Shown here: one piece after another, positions 16,806 to 24,533 of the stretch
Position numbering within the stretch: the stretch's first letter is position 1
Layout: the number at the start of each line of letters is the position of its first letter
Source: an uncultured Bacteroidota bacterium
GTDB lineage: Bacteria; Bacteroidota; Bacteroidia; B-17B0; Aurantibacillaceae
Length of the DNA: 64,000 bases
Reading direction: 5' to 3'
Assembly (NCBI GenBank): GCA_937873155.1
Contig: CALMVZ010000011.1
Location: 486,256 to 550,255, forward strand
The notes under the pieces: model-generated
Database searches by the model: none
Told to the model about the DNA's origin: nothing
The model's input: the letters and a program-made list of their open reading frames with translations, nothing else
Translations under genes and position numbers: made by a program

Positions 16806-18141
16806 ATTTGTTCTTCGATAAGCGGTCAATCGTCTTATCAATATACTTTTCTGAGGTCATAAGCGCGCTTTGAATTCTTTTCGCGTAATTTATGCTATCA
16901 GTAATATTCTTGTTCTTTTCTACAATAACTTTATTCATCTTCTCCAATTGTATATTGGATTGTTTTTTGTCATGGTAACTTTTATAAATAAAAAGGGCCA
17001 GCAACAGCAGAACGATGAACCCACCGATAAATAAATTCCGGATATACATTTGTTTCTGTTTTTCTTCACGTGCCGCTGCATCTTTTATGCCTTGCTCCAG
17101 TTTAGCTGCTTGTTCCTTTTTATCAAATTCGTAATTCATCTGAGCCTGGACCACTTTTTTTGTGTTCTCCTGGTTCAATAAACTGTCACGGTAATTAATA
17201 AATAACCGGTAATTCGAAAGCGCAAGCTTACAATCGTTTTGTTTCAGGTAAAATTTATACAATTCTTCATAACAATCTTTCGCTGTATAATTCCCGATAG
17301 TTGTAGCAATGCTCAGAGCGGTCTCAAAATGTTTTTTAGCAACATTCATTTTTCCGGTTTTAACAGCAAGAATACCGAGATTAATGTGCGCTGAAGCGAT
17401 ACCGTCCTTTGCACCATTTTCTTCAAATATTTTTAGTGAACGTTCTAAATAAGACTTTGAGAGGTCATATTTGTTTTGCAGGAGGTAGATCGAACCAATA
17501 TTAGATTCGATGTAAGCATTCTCTTCTACATACTCATGAGACCTGTAGATCTCCGATGCACTTGAAAAATATTTGAGTGCCATTAGCGCATCATTTTTGA
17601 ACGAAGTGCCGTTTGGCCCGGCAGTTGCCTTTTCCTGGTAGATGATCCCTATATTATTATATGTGCTGGCAATTCCCTTTTTGTCACCAAGCGATTTTTT
17701 TAAAGCCAGGGTCTTGTCAAAATACTCCAGCGCCTTGGTATAATCTTTCATGTCAACGTAAATGCTGCCAATGTTATTTAAAGAGTATGCAATTCCCTTT
17801 TGACTATTTATTTTTTCAAATATTTCCTGCGAATTCAGTAAATTTTTCAATGCCTTAGGATAATCGCCCTGGTACTGGTACAAAAGCCCTTTAGTTGCGT
17901 ATGCATTTGCAAGCCCGATCTTGAAATCAAGCTTTTCTGATAAAGGAATGATCTGTTCTATTGTGCTAAAGGAACGTACGTATTCACCGGCGACCATTAA
18001 TTTAAACGAAAGCATCACCAATGCTTTTACCTTATTGGTGTCTTCTTTAGCAACTTCAGTGATCCTTGTTAAAGAATCAATATCCTGTGTCTGCGCTCTT
18101 AATGTGTGGATAAAAAGAAAAGCAGGTAGTAGGAAACACAA
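16804..18141 (-). CDS. TPR protein with one membrane helix and a truncated signalling linker
   Basis: The 445-residue protein has a signal-like N-terminus. Repeated TPR/Kinesin-light-chain-type motifs follow (about 20-330, for example AYSLNNIGSIY and ASTYNNIGIIY). Then come a membrane helix (about 372-390, LFIGGFIVLLLLALFIY) and a coiled coil ending in ITDSINYAKRIQSALM. In many Bacteroidota proteins this last motif leads directly into a SpoIIE/PP2C phosphatase domain; here the protein stops about 20 residues later. No ATG is available near the N-terminus, so the TTG at 18141 is used, with possible extension upstream. A good promoter is predicted at 18173-18204. Confidence 0.85.
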   Translation of the reverse strand: MCFLLPAFLFIHTLRAQTQDIDSLTRITEVAKEDTNKVKALVMLSFKLMVAGEYVRSFSTIEQIIPLSEKLDFKIGLANAYATKGLLYQYQGDYPKALKNLLNSQEIFEKINSQKGIAYSLNNIGSIYVDMKDYTKALEYFDKTLALKKSLGDKKGIASTYNNIGIIYQEKATAGPNGTSFKNDALMALKYFSSASEIYRSHEYVEENAYIESNIGSIYLLQNKYDLSKSYLERSLKIFEENGAKDGIASAHINLGILAVKTGKMNVAKKHFETALSIATTIGNYTAKDCYEELYKFYLKQNDCKLALSNYRLFINYRDSLLNQENTKKVVQAQMNYEFDKKEQAAKLEQGIKDAAAREEKQKQMYIRNLFIGGFIVLLLLALFIYKSYHDKKQSNIQLEKMNKVIVEKNKNITDSINYAKRIQSALMTSEKYIDKTIDRLSKNK

Positions 18142-18172
18142 AAATTGGTATTTGTGATAGGGTTTGATGTAC

Positions 18173-18204
18173 GAAATATACAGAATTTACGTGCAAACAT
18201 CAAT
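18173..18204 (-). promoter_or_regulatory. Putative promoter of the TPR-membrane gene
   Basis: On the minus strand ATTG (18204-18201) is separated by 20 nt from TATATTTC (18180-18173), followed by G. This closely matches the Bacteroidota promoter form. It lies between divergent genes whose starts are about 110 nt apart. Confidence 0.5.
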
Positions 18205-18252
18205 ACCTGATGTTGCCAGCAATTAAAAAAATTGGTATTATTGAATAGAATT

Positions 18253-19863
18253 ATGTTCACTGAAAATGAGATACTGAATCAATTAAGAGCCGCTACACTT
18301 AGTTTTGGTCCGGAAACCGCCACCGTAAAATGCGATCTGCTCGTAAAAGCCTCGCAAATTAAATTCAAAAAGACGACTTCCATTTTAAAATATCATGATC
18401 TCCTTTTATTCTTATCGTCCTATCCTGAAAGCAAACAACAGTTAAAGTTAGCACTGGATGAAATGCGCAGGCTGGTTGAGGCCATAAAATTTCTTCCTGA
18501 TTCTAAAAAGGAAAAGTTAGATCTGAGCGGATTGGCATTTACAAGTACGCATGGCGGATTCAGCATAAGTTTGATAAAATGGTTGTTGAAGGAATTTCCC
18601 GGAACCGCATCAATTCATTCGTTTGATGAAGAAGGCATTCATCCGAAAGAGGTCTTGAAGCATGCTTTAGGAGAAATGGAATTTGAAATCGCTTCAGACG
18701 AAAAATTAAAACCTGGAGCGTGGGTTGCAAAAGCCAGCGGTACAAAAAACGGAACAAAGCAATTGCAGTGGATCATTCAACAATTCGATAAAATTGCAGC
18801 CAGTGATCTGATAAAGGATCAGTTAATGGAATCTTTGAAATTGTATGTTACGGTGGAACCTAAACATGAAAATTTCTCAAGGAGTTTTGGAAAGCCGGAA
18901 CAAGACAAAATGTTTTTTCACGACAAGGGCATACTGAAAAAATTTGATGAACACGAATTGATCAACCGTAAATTACCTGCACCAAAAAAACTATCACAAC
19001 AACAAAAGCACGAAATAATAAATTCTTCCCGCGTCGCTTTATGTTTATTGAACCGAGAAACGGACCCTGTTACATATTGTAATGAAGATGGTTTGTTGTA
19101 TTATGAATTGGAACATGGTTTATCGATCGCTTTATTCAGCATGTTGCCGGCAAGGAGATTGCCGCTTGAATCTTATATTGGATTTATGATGTTCAAGAAT
19201 GGTTACCCGATGGCATATGGCGGAGGATGGGTTTTTGGAAAGCGTTCTTTGTTAGGAATAAATATTTTCGAAGCTTTCCGCGGAGGAGAATCAGCGTTTG
19301 TGTTCGCGCAATTATTACGTTCTTATAAAAATGCATTTGGAGCAGATTATTTTGAGGTAGAGCCGTATCAGTTTGGAAAAGATAATCCGGAAGGCTTGCG
19401 ATCCGGCGCATTTTGGTTTTACTACCGGTTTGGATTCCGTCCGGTTGATGAGCAATTGAATAAACTGGCAACTAAAGAATCTCAAAGGATACAATCTGAA
19501 AAAGGATATCGTTCTCCGGTCTCCACTTTAAAATTATTTACAAAAGGAAACGTATCTGTGAATTTTAAAGGAGATCAAAAACCGGTCAATCCATCTGATA
19601 TCAGTAAATACATTTCAAATCAGATCGCCAAACAATTCAATGGCGATAGAATGGCCGCTGAAAAATGGTGTAACACTAAGCTGAAAAAAGAGTTGGGGAT
19701 CTCTTCAAAAAAATTAAATCTGTTTTATGGATTGTGCTTGAAAACGGAAAAGCTTTCAGCAAATGACAAAGCAAAATTTAAAAAATGGATCCTTGAAAAA
19801 GCAAATGATGAATTTGAATACATCAAGCTTTGTAATCAGATAAAATTCAATTACACATTTTGA
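18253..19863 (+). CDS. Hypothetical protein with a GNAT-like C-terminal part
   Basis: The 536-residue soluble protein has no signal peptide. The N-terminal 270 residues are helical and unrecognised. The part from about 290 to 410 has the look of an acyltransferase fold of the GNAT type: YIGFMMFKNGYPMAYGGGW, then GINIFEAFRGGESAFVFAQLL, FEVEPYQFG and SGAFWFYYRFGFRP. The last 100 residues are Lys-rich. The ATG at 18253 is chosen over an in-frame TTG at 18232. It is transcribed away from the TPR-membrane gene. The GNAT suggestion rests on pattern only, and I assign no function. Confidence 0.75.
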   Translation: MFTENEILNQLRAATLSFGPETATVKCDLLVKASQIKFKKTTSILKYHDLLLFLSSYPESKQQLKLALDEMRRLVEAIKFLPDSKKEKLDLSGLAFTSTHGGFSISLIKWLLKEFPGTASIHSFDEEGIHPKEVLKHALGEMEFEIASDEKLKPGAWVAKASGTKNGTKQLQWIIQQFDKIAASDLIKDQLMESLKLYVTVEPKHENFSRSFGKPEQDKMFFHDKGILKKFDEHELINRKLPAPKKLSQQQKHEIINSSRVALCLLNRETDPVTYCNEDGLLYYELEHGLSIALFSMLPARRLPLESYIGFMMFKNGYPMAYGGGWVFGKRSLLGINIFEAFRGGESAFVFAQLLRSYKNAFGADYFEVEPYQFGKDNPEGLRSGAFWFYYRFGFRPVDEQLNKLATKESQRIQSEKGYRSPVSTLKLFTKGNVSVNFKGDQKPVNPSDISKYISNQIAKQFNGDRMAAEKWCNTKLKKELGISSKKLNLFYGLCLKTEKLSANDKAKFKKWILEKANDEFEYIKLCNQIKFNYTF

Positions 19864-19880
19864 ATGATCTTGTCACCCTG

Positions 19881-19900
19881 ATCCCGATAGCTATCGGGAT
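19881..19900. repeat. 20-bp palindromic repeat (GATAGCTATC family)
   Basis: A perfect palindrome ATCCCGATAGCTATCGGGAT. Its right half provides the last two codons and the TAG stop of the EamA gene at 19891. An 18-bp version of the same palindrome occurs at 48207-48224. With the following T-rich stretch it may also terminate the preceding plus-strand gene. Confidence 0.7.
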
Positions 19901-20784
19901 GCCGAACGGGTCTTTTTATTGATCAGCCAAACACCAAGTATCACAATGCCCATCGAAAAGAACTGGATAACTGTCACTGTTTCTCCATCCAATAATCCCC
20001 AACCGATCGCAACAACAGGAATGAGGTAAGTACAACTGGAAGCAAAAACAATTCCTGAGATCTTTATCAGGTTATTGAAAAGAATAACGGCAACCGCTGT
20101 TCCAAAAACAGCAAGTAAACAAATATATCCAAGCGCTGAATATCCATCCGGATTTTCTGATAAATGTGTTTTGAAATCCGTATTCAAAAATAAATAAGCG
20201 ATGGCAATAGGACCAATGATCGTAAACGCCCAAACTGAAGCCGCTACTGAATTTACATGTGATAAATATTTTTTTATGCCGTTCACACTTATCGCATAAC
20301 AAAAAGTAGCCGCGACAACCAATAAACTATAAGTAATATTTTTTGTTTCACCCCCGCCTTCAGAAAATCCCATCAGGCAAACGGCGCCAATCAAACCAAT
20401 AGCAACACCTATAAGTTGAAAGTTTTGGATCTTAGTTTTAAAAACTAGGACACCGATCAGAATTGTAAAAAGTGGCGTCAGTGCATTCAACATTCCGGTA
20501 AGGCTGCTGCTGATCTGTGTTTCGGCGGCTGTAAATAAGAAAGCAGGAAGTAAATTCCCGAAAACACCCATTATCGTCAAACCAAGCCAATCTTTTTTAA
20601 AATTTACATTTTTAAAGTGTTTAATAAGAAAAGGGGACAAAGCCAGAAATGCAATAGTGATCCTTAAAGCAGCGACTTCATCACTTGTAAAAGCAAGCAT
20701 CCCTTCCTTCATCAGAATGAAAGAGCTGCCCCAGATGAGCGAGAGTAAAATGAGGTAGAACCAAGCTAACGGACCTGCTTTCAT
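19891..20784 (-). CDS. EamA/DMT-family transporter
   Basis: This 297-residue inner-membrane protein of the drug/metabolite transporter superfamily has ten predicted helices in two EamA repeats. The first repeat contains LSLIWGSSFILMKEGM and the second begins near residue 150 (YSLLVVAATFCYAISVNGIKKY). Such proteins export amino acids or other small metabolites; the substrate cannot be told. The final residues and stop codon lie inside a palindromic repeat (19881-19900), which suggests that insertion of the repeat reset the C-terminus. It is divergent from the asd leader region. Confidence 0.9.
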   Translation of the reverse strand: MKAGPLAWFYLILLSLIWGSSFILMKEGMLAFTSDEVAALRITIAFLALSPFLIKHFKNVNFKKDWLGLTIMGVFGNLLPAFLFTAAETQISSSLTGMLNALTPLFTILIGVLVFKTKIQNFQLIGVAIGLIGAVCLMGFSEGGGETKNITYSLLVVAATFCYAISVNGIKKYLSHVNSVAASVWAFTIIGPIAIAYLFLNTDFKTHLSENPDGYSALGYICLLAVFGTAVAVILFNNLIKISGIVFASSCTYLIPVVAIGWGLLDGETVTVIQFFSMGIVILGVWLINKKTRSASR

Positions 20785-20854
20785 GCACCGAAGATACTAA
20801 GTTCATGAAATAATTTTTGGAATTGAACAAAAACTTATGATATTTGTCGGCGTA

Positions 20855-20899
20855 ATGATGAATAAAAAGATAAAACACTCTAAGAAACTTTTCCGTTAA
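20855..20899 (+). CDS. Possible lysine-rich leader peptide upstream of asd
   Basis: A 14-codon ORF starts with two ATGs; five of its 14 codons are Lys (MMNKKIKHSKKLFR) and its stop is at 20897-20899. It lies between the divergent EamA gene and asd, directly before a G-rich segment and a strong terminator, in the order expected of a ribosome-mediated attenuator. Lys codons are common by chance in AT-rich DNA, and no good promoter is visible, so this is a proposal. Confidence 0.35.
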   Translation: MMNKKIKHSKKLFR

Positions 20900-20945
20900 G
20901 GAGGGGCAAGAATGTTTTATTGTGAAAATAATAGCAAGCCTTTCC
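20900..20945 (+). promoter_or_regulatory. Candidate antiterminator pairing in the asd leader
   Basis: GGAGGGGC (20900-20907), directly after the leader-peptide stop, can pair with GCCTTTCC (20938-20945), giving eight pairs including two G-T wobbles. The second segment is also the 5' arm of the terminator at 20936-20970, so the two structures exclude each other. A ribosome at the leader stop would cover the first segment and allow termination; a ribosome stalled at the Lys codons would leave it free. Alternatively the G-rich segment is a Shine-Dalgarno sequence for a short ORF beginning at 20912. Confidence 0.35.
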
Positions 20946-20970
20946 AAAACAGGAAAGGCTTTTTTTATTT
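20936..20970 (+). terminator. Strong terminator within the asd leader
   Basis: A perfect 10-bp stem AAGCCTTTCC/GGAAAGGCTT with a 6-nt loop is followed by seven T residues. No plus-strand gene ends upstream of it, because the neighbour is divergent. The terminator must therefore act on a short transcript starting in the 150 nt before it, either a leader of asd or a small RNA. Confidence 0.8.
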
Positions 20971-21000
20971 AGATTTTTTTGAATCTTTAAATTTTTAAAT

Positions 21001-21990
21001 ATGAAAGTAGCAGTAGTTGGGGCCACAGGTTTAGTAGGCACCGTGATGTTAAAAGTATTAGAGGAAAGAAATTTTCCGGTAACAGAATTAATCCCCGTTG
21101 CGTCGGAACGCTCGGTTGGAAAAGAATTGGAATTCAAAGGAAAGAAATACAAAGTGCATTCAATGCAACAAGCCATTGATGCCAAGCCTGCGATCGCTTT
21201 GTTTTCGGCAGGTGGAAGTACCTCTTTAGAGTGGGCACCAAAGTTTGCAGCAGCAGGAACAACCGTAATTGATAATTCTTCTGCTTGGCGCATGGATCCA
21301 ACCAAAAAATTAGTGGTTCCTGAAGTGAACGCGAATGTTTTAACGGCATCCGATAAAGTAATTGCGAATCCGAATTGCTCAACTATTCAAATGGTAGTGG
21401 TATTGGAGCCGCTTCATAAAAAATACAAGATCAAACGTGTTGTGGTTTCAACTTATCAATCGGTAACAGGAACAGGGGTAAAAGCAGTTGCCCAATTGAA
21501 CAATGAAAGAGCAGGAACAAAAGGCGAAATGGCTTATAAATATCCGATCGATCTGAATGTGATCCCGCAAATTGATGTGTTTTTGGATAACGGTTACACC
21601 AAAGAAGAAATGAAAATGGTGAACGAGACCAAAAAGATCATGGGCGATAATAATATTGCAGTAACTGCAACTACTGTGCGTATCCCTGTAATGGGCGGGC
21701 ACAGCGAAAGCGTGAATATTGAGTTTGAGAACGAATTTGACCTGAAAGATGTTTTTGACATGATGAAGAAAACGCCCGGGGTTATTTTACAGGACGATCC
21801 TTCGAACCAGATCTATCCAATGCCAATGAACGCCCATAATAAAGATGAGGTTTTTGTAGGCCGCATTCGACGTGATGAATCCCAACCCAAAACCCTTAAC
21901 CTTTGGGTGGTAGCCGATAATTTACGTAAGGGAGCGGCCACAAATGCAGTTCAGATCGCTGAGTATCTTATGAAAAACAAACTGGTGTAA
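21001..21990 (+). CDS. asd: Aspartate-semialdehyde dehydrogenase
   Basis: This enzyme reduces aspartyl phosphate to aspartate semialdehyde with NADPH, the branch point to lysine/diaminopimelate, threonine and methionine. The 329-residue protein has the nucleotide-binding GATGLVG at the N-terminus, the active-site Cys126 in NPNCST, and the conserved GGHSESVNIEF with the proton-transfer His. The ATG at 21001 follows an unusually structured leader containing a terminator. Downstream lies a 339-nt non-coding stretch full of palindromic repeats. Confidence 0.97.
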   Translation: MKVAVVGATGLVGTVMLKVLEERNFPVTELIPVASERSVGKELEFKGKKYKVHSMQQAIDAKPAIALFSAGGSTSLEWAPKFAAAGTTVIDNSSAWRMDPTKKLVVPEVNANVLTASDKVIANPNCSTIQMVVVLEPLHKKYKIKRVVVSTYQSVTGTGVKAVAQLNNERAGTKGEMAYKYPIDLNVIPQIDVFLDNGYTKEEMKMVNETKKIMGDNNIAVTATTVRIPVMGGHSESVNIEFENEFDLKDVFDMMKKTPGVILQDDPSNQIYPMPMNAHNKDEVFVGRIRRDESQPKTLNLWVVADNLRKGAATNAVQIAEYLMKNKLV

Positions 21991-22041
21991 AGGTTCGATC
22001 CTAAGAGGTGGATCGCGTATTATTTGAATTTATATAGATCT

Positions 22042-22268
22042 ATCCCCTAGGGATTAGATATCGGTAAATAGCTCTTCCACACCATAAATTAAACCCCTAC
22101 GGGGTTTAACAGTTGAATCCCTAAGGGATTCTTTTTTCTACCTATCCTTGTTTTACCAATATCTAATCCCTACGGGATAAAGAACTTTAATAAATAGATA
22201 GAATCCCGGAGGGATTCAATATCGGTAAAAATCGAACCAACAAAATTTCTTACCCCGTAGGGGTTAAA
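22042..22268. repeat. Cluster of six short REP-like palindromes
   Basis: The gap between asd and haaO contains palindromes at 22042-22054, 22089-22109, 22115-22131, 22166-22178, 22201-22217 and 22252-22264. Each is built as ATCCC-nnn-GGGAT or AACCCC-TAC-GGGGTT. Three carry the same tail, AATATCGGTAAA or its complement TTTACCAATAT (near 22055-22070, 22151-22163 and 22217-22230), so they are related units in both orientations. Nothing else is seen in this stretch apart from the haaO promoter. Confidence 0.75.
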
Positions 22269-22278
22269 CATGGGACGT

Positions 22279-22309
22279 ATTGATTTTTCAGATTTTTAAT
22301 CTAACTTTA
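22279..22309 (+). promoter_or_regulatory. Putative promoter of haaO
   Basis: ATTG at 22279-22282, a 19-nt spacer and TAACTTTA at 22302-22309 match the Bacteroidota promoter form well. The start codon is at 22330. Confidence 0.55.
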
Positions 22310-22329
22310 GTAAATAAAATTTCCGGATC

Positions 22330-22854
22330 ATGTCAGTAACAAGACCTTTTAATTTTAAAAAATGGATCGATGAGAACCGCCATCTTTTAAAACCCCCTGT
22401 AAACAATAAAGTAGTTTACAAAGACACTGAATTCATCGTCATGGTTGTAGGCGGACCAAACTCCCGCAAGGACTATCACTTTAACGAGAGCGAAGAGTTT
22501 TTTTACCAGTTACAAGGCGATGTTGTTGTACAGATCCAGGAGAATGGAAAAGCAGTTGATGTGCCTATCAAAGAAGGGGATATTTTCTTATTGCCTCCAA
22601 AAGTGCCTCATAACCCAAAACGCTTCGAAAACACCATTGGTTTAGTAATGGAACGCCGCCGCCGTGACGGAGAAAAAGACGGCTTGATGTGGTTCTGTGA
22701 AAAATGTAATGCCAAACTTTACGAAGAGTATTTTACATTGACTGATATCGCCACCCAGTTCCAGGATGTCTTCTCGAAATTCTATAATTCCAAAGACCAT
22801 AGAACCTGCAAAAGTTGCGGGCACGTTATGGAACCGCCTCCGGTTATAGCTTAA
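22330..22854 (+). CDS. nbaC: 3-hydroxyanthranilate 3,4-dioxygenase
   Basis: This non-haem iron cupin enzyme opens 3-hydroxyanthranilate; its product cyclises to quinolinate, a precursor of NAD. The 174-residue protein has the iron ligands H50, E56 and H94 (DYHFNESEEFF and KVPHNPKR). It also has the C-terminal rubredoxin-like metal site with C123/C126 and C160/C163 that is found in bacterial members. No other kynurenine-pathway gene is nearby. It stands alone, with its own predicted promoter, between a repeat cluster and purH. Confidence 0.95.
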   Translation: MSVTRPFNFKKWIDENRHLLKPPVNNKVVYKDTEFIVMVVGGPNSRKDYHFNESEEFFYQLQGDVVVQIQENGKAVDVPIKEGDIFLLPPKVPHNPKRFENTIGLVMERRRRDGEKDGLMWFCEKCNAKLYEEYFTLTDIATQFQDVFSKFYNSKDHRTCKSCGHVMEPPPVIA

Positions 22855-22915
22855 AAAAGCACGTTTCTAATTTTTACATTTTTTCAACACCCCTCTCAAA
22901 AGTGGGGTCTTATCT

Positions 22916-22923
22916 TACCTTTG
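22916..22923 (+). promoter_or_regulatory. Putative -7 box of the purH promoter
   Basis: TACCTTTG matches TAnnTTTG exactly and lies 15 nt before the purH ATG. The expected -33 position is poorly conserved. A short C4/G4 hairpin (22889-22908) lies just upstream and may end the haaO transcript. Confidence 0.4.
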
Positions 22924-22938
22924 CTCTTTGCATTTATT

Positions 22939-24465
22939 ATGAGCGAATTGAAGAAAATAAACAGCGCCCTTATATCGGTTTTTTATAAGGATAACCTGGA
23001 CCCGGTAATTAAAAAATTACACGAATTAGGAGTGACCATTTACAGTACAGGCGGTACCCAAACTTTTATCGAGAATTTGAAAGTTCCGGTGAAAGCTGTG
23101 GAGTCGTTAACCTCTTTTCCTGAAATTTTGGGAGGCCGTGTAAAAACTTTGCACCCGAAAATTTTTGGAGGGATCCTTGGTCGCCGTGAATTAAAAAGCG
23201 ATGTCGCTCAAATGGAGCAACATGATATTCCGAACATAGATTTGGTGATCGTTGATCTTTATCCATTCGAAGAAACGGTAAGCAAAGGTGCATCAGAGCA
23301 AGATATCATTGAGAAAATTGACATTGGCGGAATCTCGTTGATCCGCGCTGCTGCAAAGAATTTCAATGATGTAGTGATCGTTTCTTCCCGTCACGATTAC
23401 AAACCTCTGCTGGAATTATTAGAAACTAAAAATGGTTTTTCAGATATTTCCGACAGAAAGAATTTTGCAGCAAAAGCTTTTGCTACAAGCTCTCATTACG
23501 ATTCAGCTATCTTCAATTACTTCAATCAGACTGAAAATATTCCGCAATTCAAACAAAGTATTCAAACAGCACAGGTATTGCGCTACGGCGAAAACCCTCA
23601 TCAAAAAGGTGTGTTCTATGGAAACCTGGATGCGATGTTCGATAAACTGGCGGGGAAAGAACTTTCTTACAATAACCTGTTGGATGTGGATGCAGCCGTG
23701 AACCTTATTGCAGACTTCACAGAACCGACCTTCGCCATCTTAAAACATAATAATGCTTGTGGAGTAGCAAGCCGTTCAACCATAAAACAAGCTTACCTGG
23801 ATGCCTTGGCGGGAGACCCGGTTTCGGCTTTCGGAGGAATTTTAATTGCCAATAAAGAGATAGACGAAGAGACGGCCGTTGAGGTTAACAAGCTTTTTTG
23901 TGAAGTGGTGATTGCCCCTTCATATTCTACAAAAGCGGTTGAGATCTTAAAATCAAAACCTAACCGGATCATCTTAGTTCAGAAAAAAGTAGGATTAGCG
24001 GATAAGAATTTCCGGACCTTATTGAACGGGGTAATCGAGCAGGATAAAGACTTAAAGACTGAAGTAGCGGCTGACCTGAAACCCGCGACCACCAAGGCTC
24101 CTACGGAATCTGAGATCAAAGACCTTTTGTTCGCGAACAAGCTGGTAAAACATACAAAATCCAATACCATTGTCTTTGCAAAGAACGGTCAGTTATTGGC
24201 CAGCGGCACCGGTCAAACCTCAAGAGTAGATGCCCTGAAACAAGCCATCACTAAGGCTTTGAGCTTTGGCTTCGATCTGAAAGGTGCGGTTATGGCCAGC
24301 GATGCGTTTTTCCCTTTTCCGGATTGTGTAGAGATAGCTCACAAGGCCGGCATCACTGCAGTTGTTCAACCGGGTGGTTCTATCAAAGACAAAGACAGTA
24401 TTGAATATTGCAATAATAATGGACTGAGCATGGTCTTCACCGGAACAAGGCATTTTAAACACTAA
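22939..24465 (+). CDS. purH: Bifunctional AICAR transformylase/IMP cyclohydrolase
   Basis: PurH carries out the last two steps of IMP synthesis. The 508-residue protein has the N-terminal MGS-like cyclohydrolase domain (ISVFYKDNLDP, TLHPKIFGGIL) and the C-terminal transformylase domain. The latter has YGENPHQKG, the catalytic KHNNACG, and ASDAFFPFPDCVE. The ATG at 22939 is chosen over an upstream in-frame start at 22921, because residue 1 then matches the family and a -7 box lies just before it. The order purH followed by mreBCD is common in Bacteroidota, though mreB has its own promoter here. Confidence 0.97.
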   Translation: MSELKKINSALISVFYKDNLDPVIKKLHELGVTIYSTGGTQTFIENLKVPVKAVESLTSFPEILGGRVKTLHPKIFGGILGRRELKSDVAQMEQHDIPNIDLVIVDLYPFEETVSKGASEQDIIEKIDIGGISLIRAAAKNFNDVVIVSSRHDYKPLLELLETKNGFSDISDRKNFAAKAFATSSHYDSAIFNYFNQTENIPQFKQSIQTAQVLRYGENPHQKGVFYGNLDAMFDKLAGKELSYNNLLDVDAAVNLIADFTEPTFAILKHNNACGVASRSTIKQAYLDALAGDPVSAFGGILIANKEIDEETAVEVNKLFCEVVIAPSYSTKAVEILKSKPNRIILVQKKVGLADKNFRTLLNGVIEQDKDLKTEVAADLKPATTKAPTESEIKDLLFANKLVKHTKSNTIVFAKNGQLLASGTGQTSRVDALKQAITKALSFGFDLKGAVMASDAFFPFPDCVEIAHKAGITAVVQPGGSIKDKDSIEYCNNNGLSMVFTGTRHFKH

Positions 24466-24492
24466 ATTTTGGTAAAATAGGAACTAGGCATC

Positions 24493-24523
24493 TTTTATCT
24501 CGTATAAATAAACAGTAATTTTG
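24493..24523 (+). promoter_or_regulatory. Promoter of the mre/rod operon
   Basis: TTTT at 24493-24496, a 19-nt spacer and the exact -7 consensus TAATTTTG at 24516-24523. The mreB ATG is 10 nt downstream, giving a very short leader without a Shine-Dalgarno sequence. Confidence 0.6.
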
Positions 24524-24533
24524 AAAACTCCTT

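Noticed and set aside
20912..20998. 28-codon ORF preceded by a perfect Shine-Dalgarno-like GGAGGGG in the asd leader
   Set aside because: It runs through the terminator hairpin and U-tract and its product is low-complexity Phe-rich; kept only as an alternative reading of the leader.
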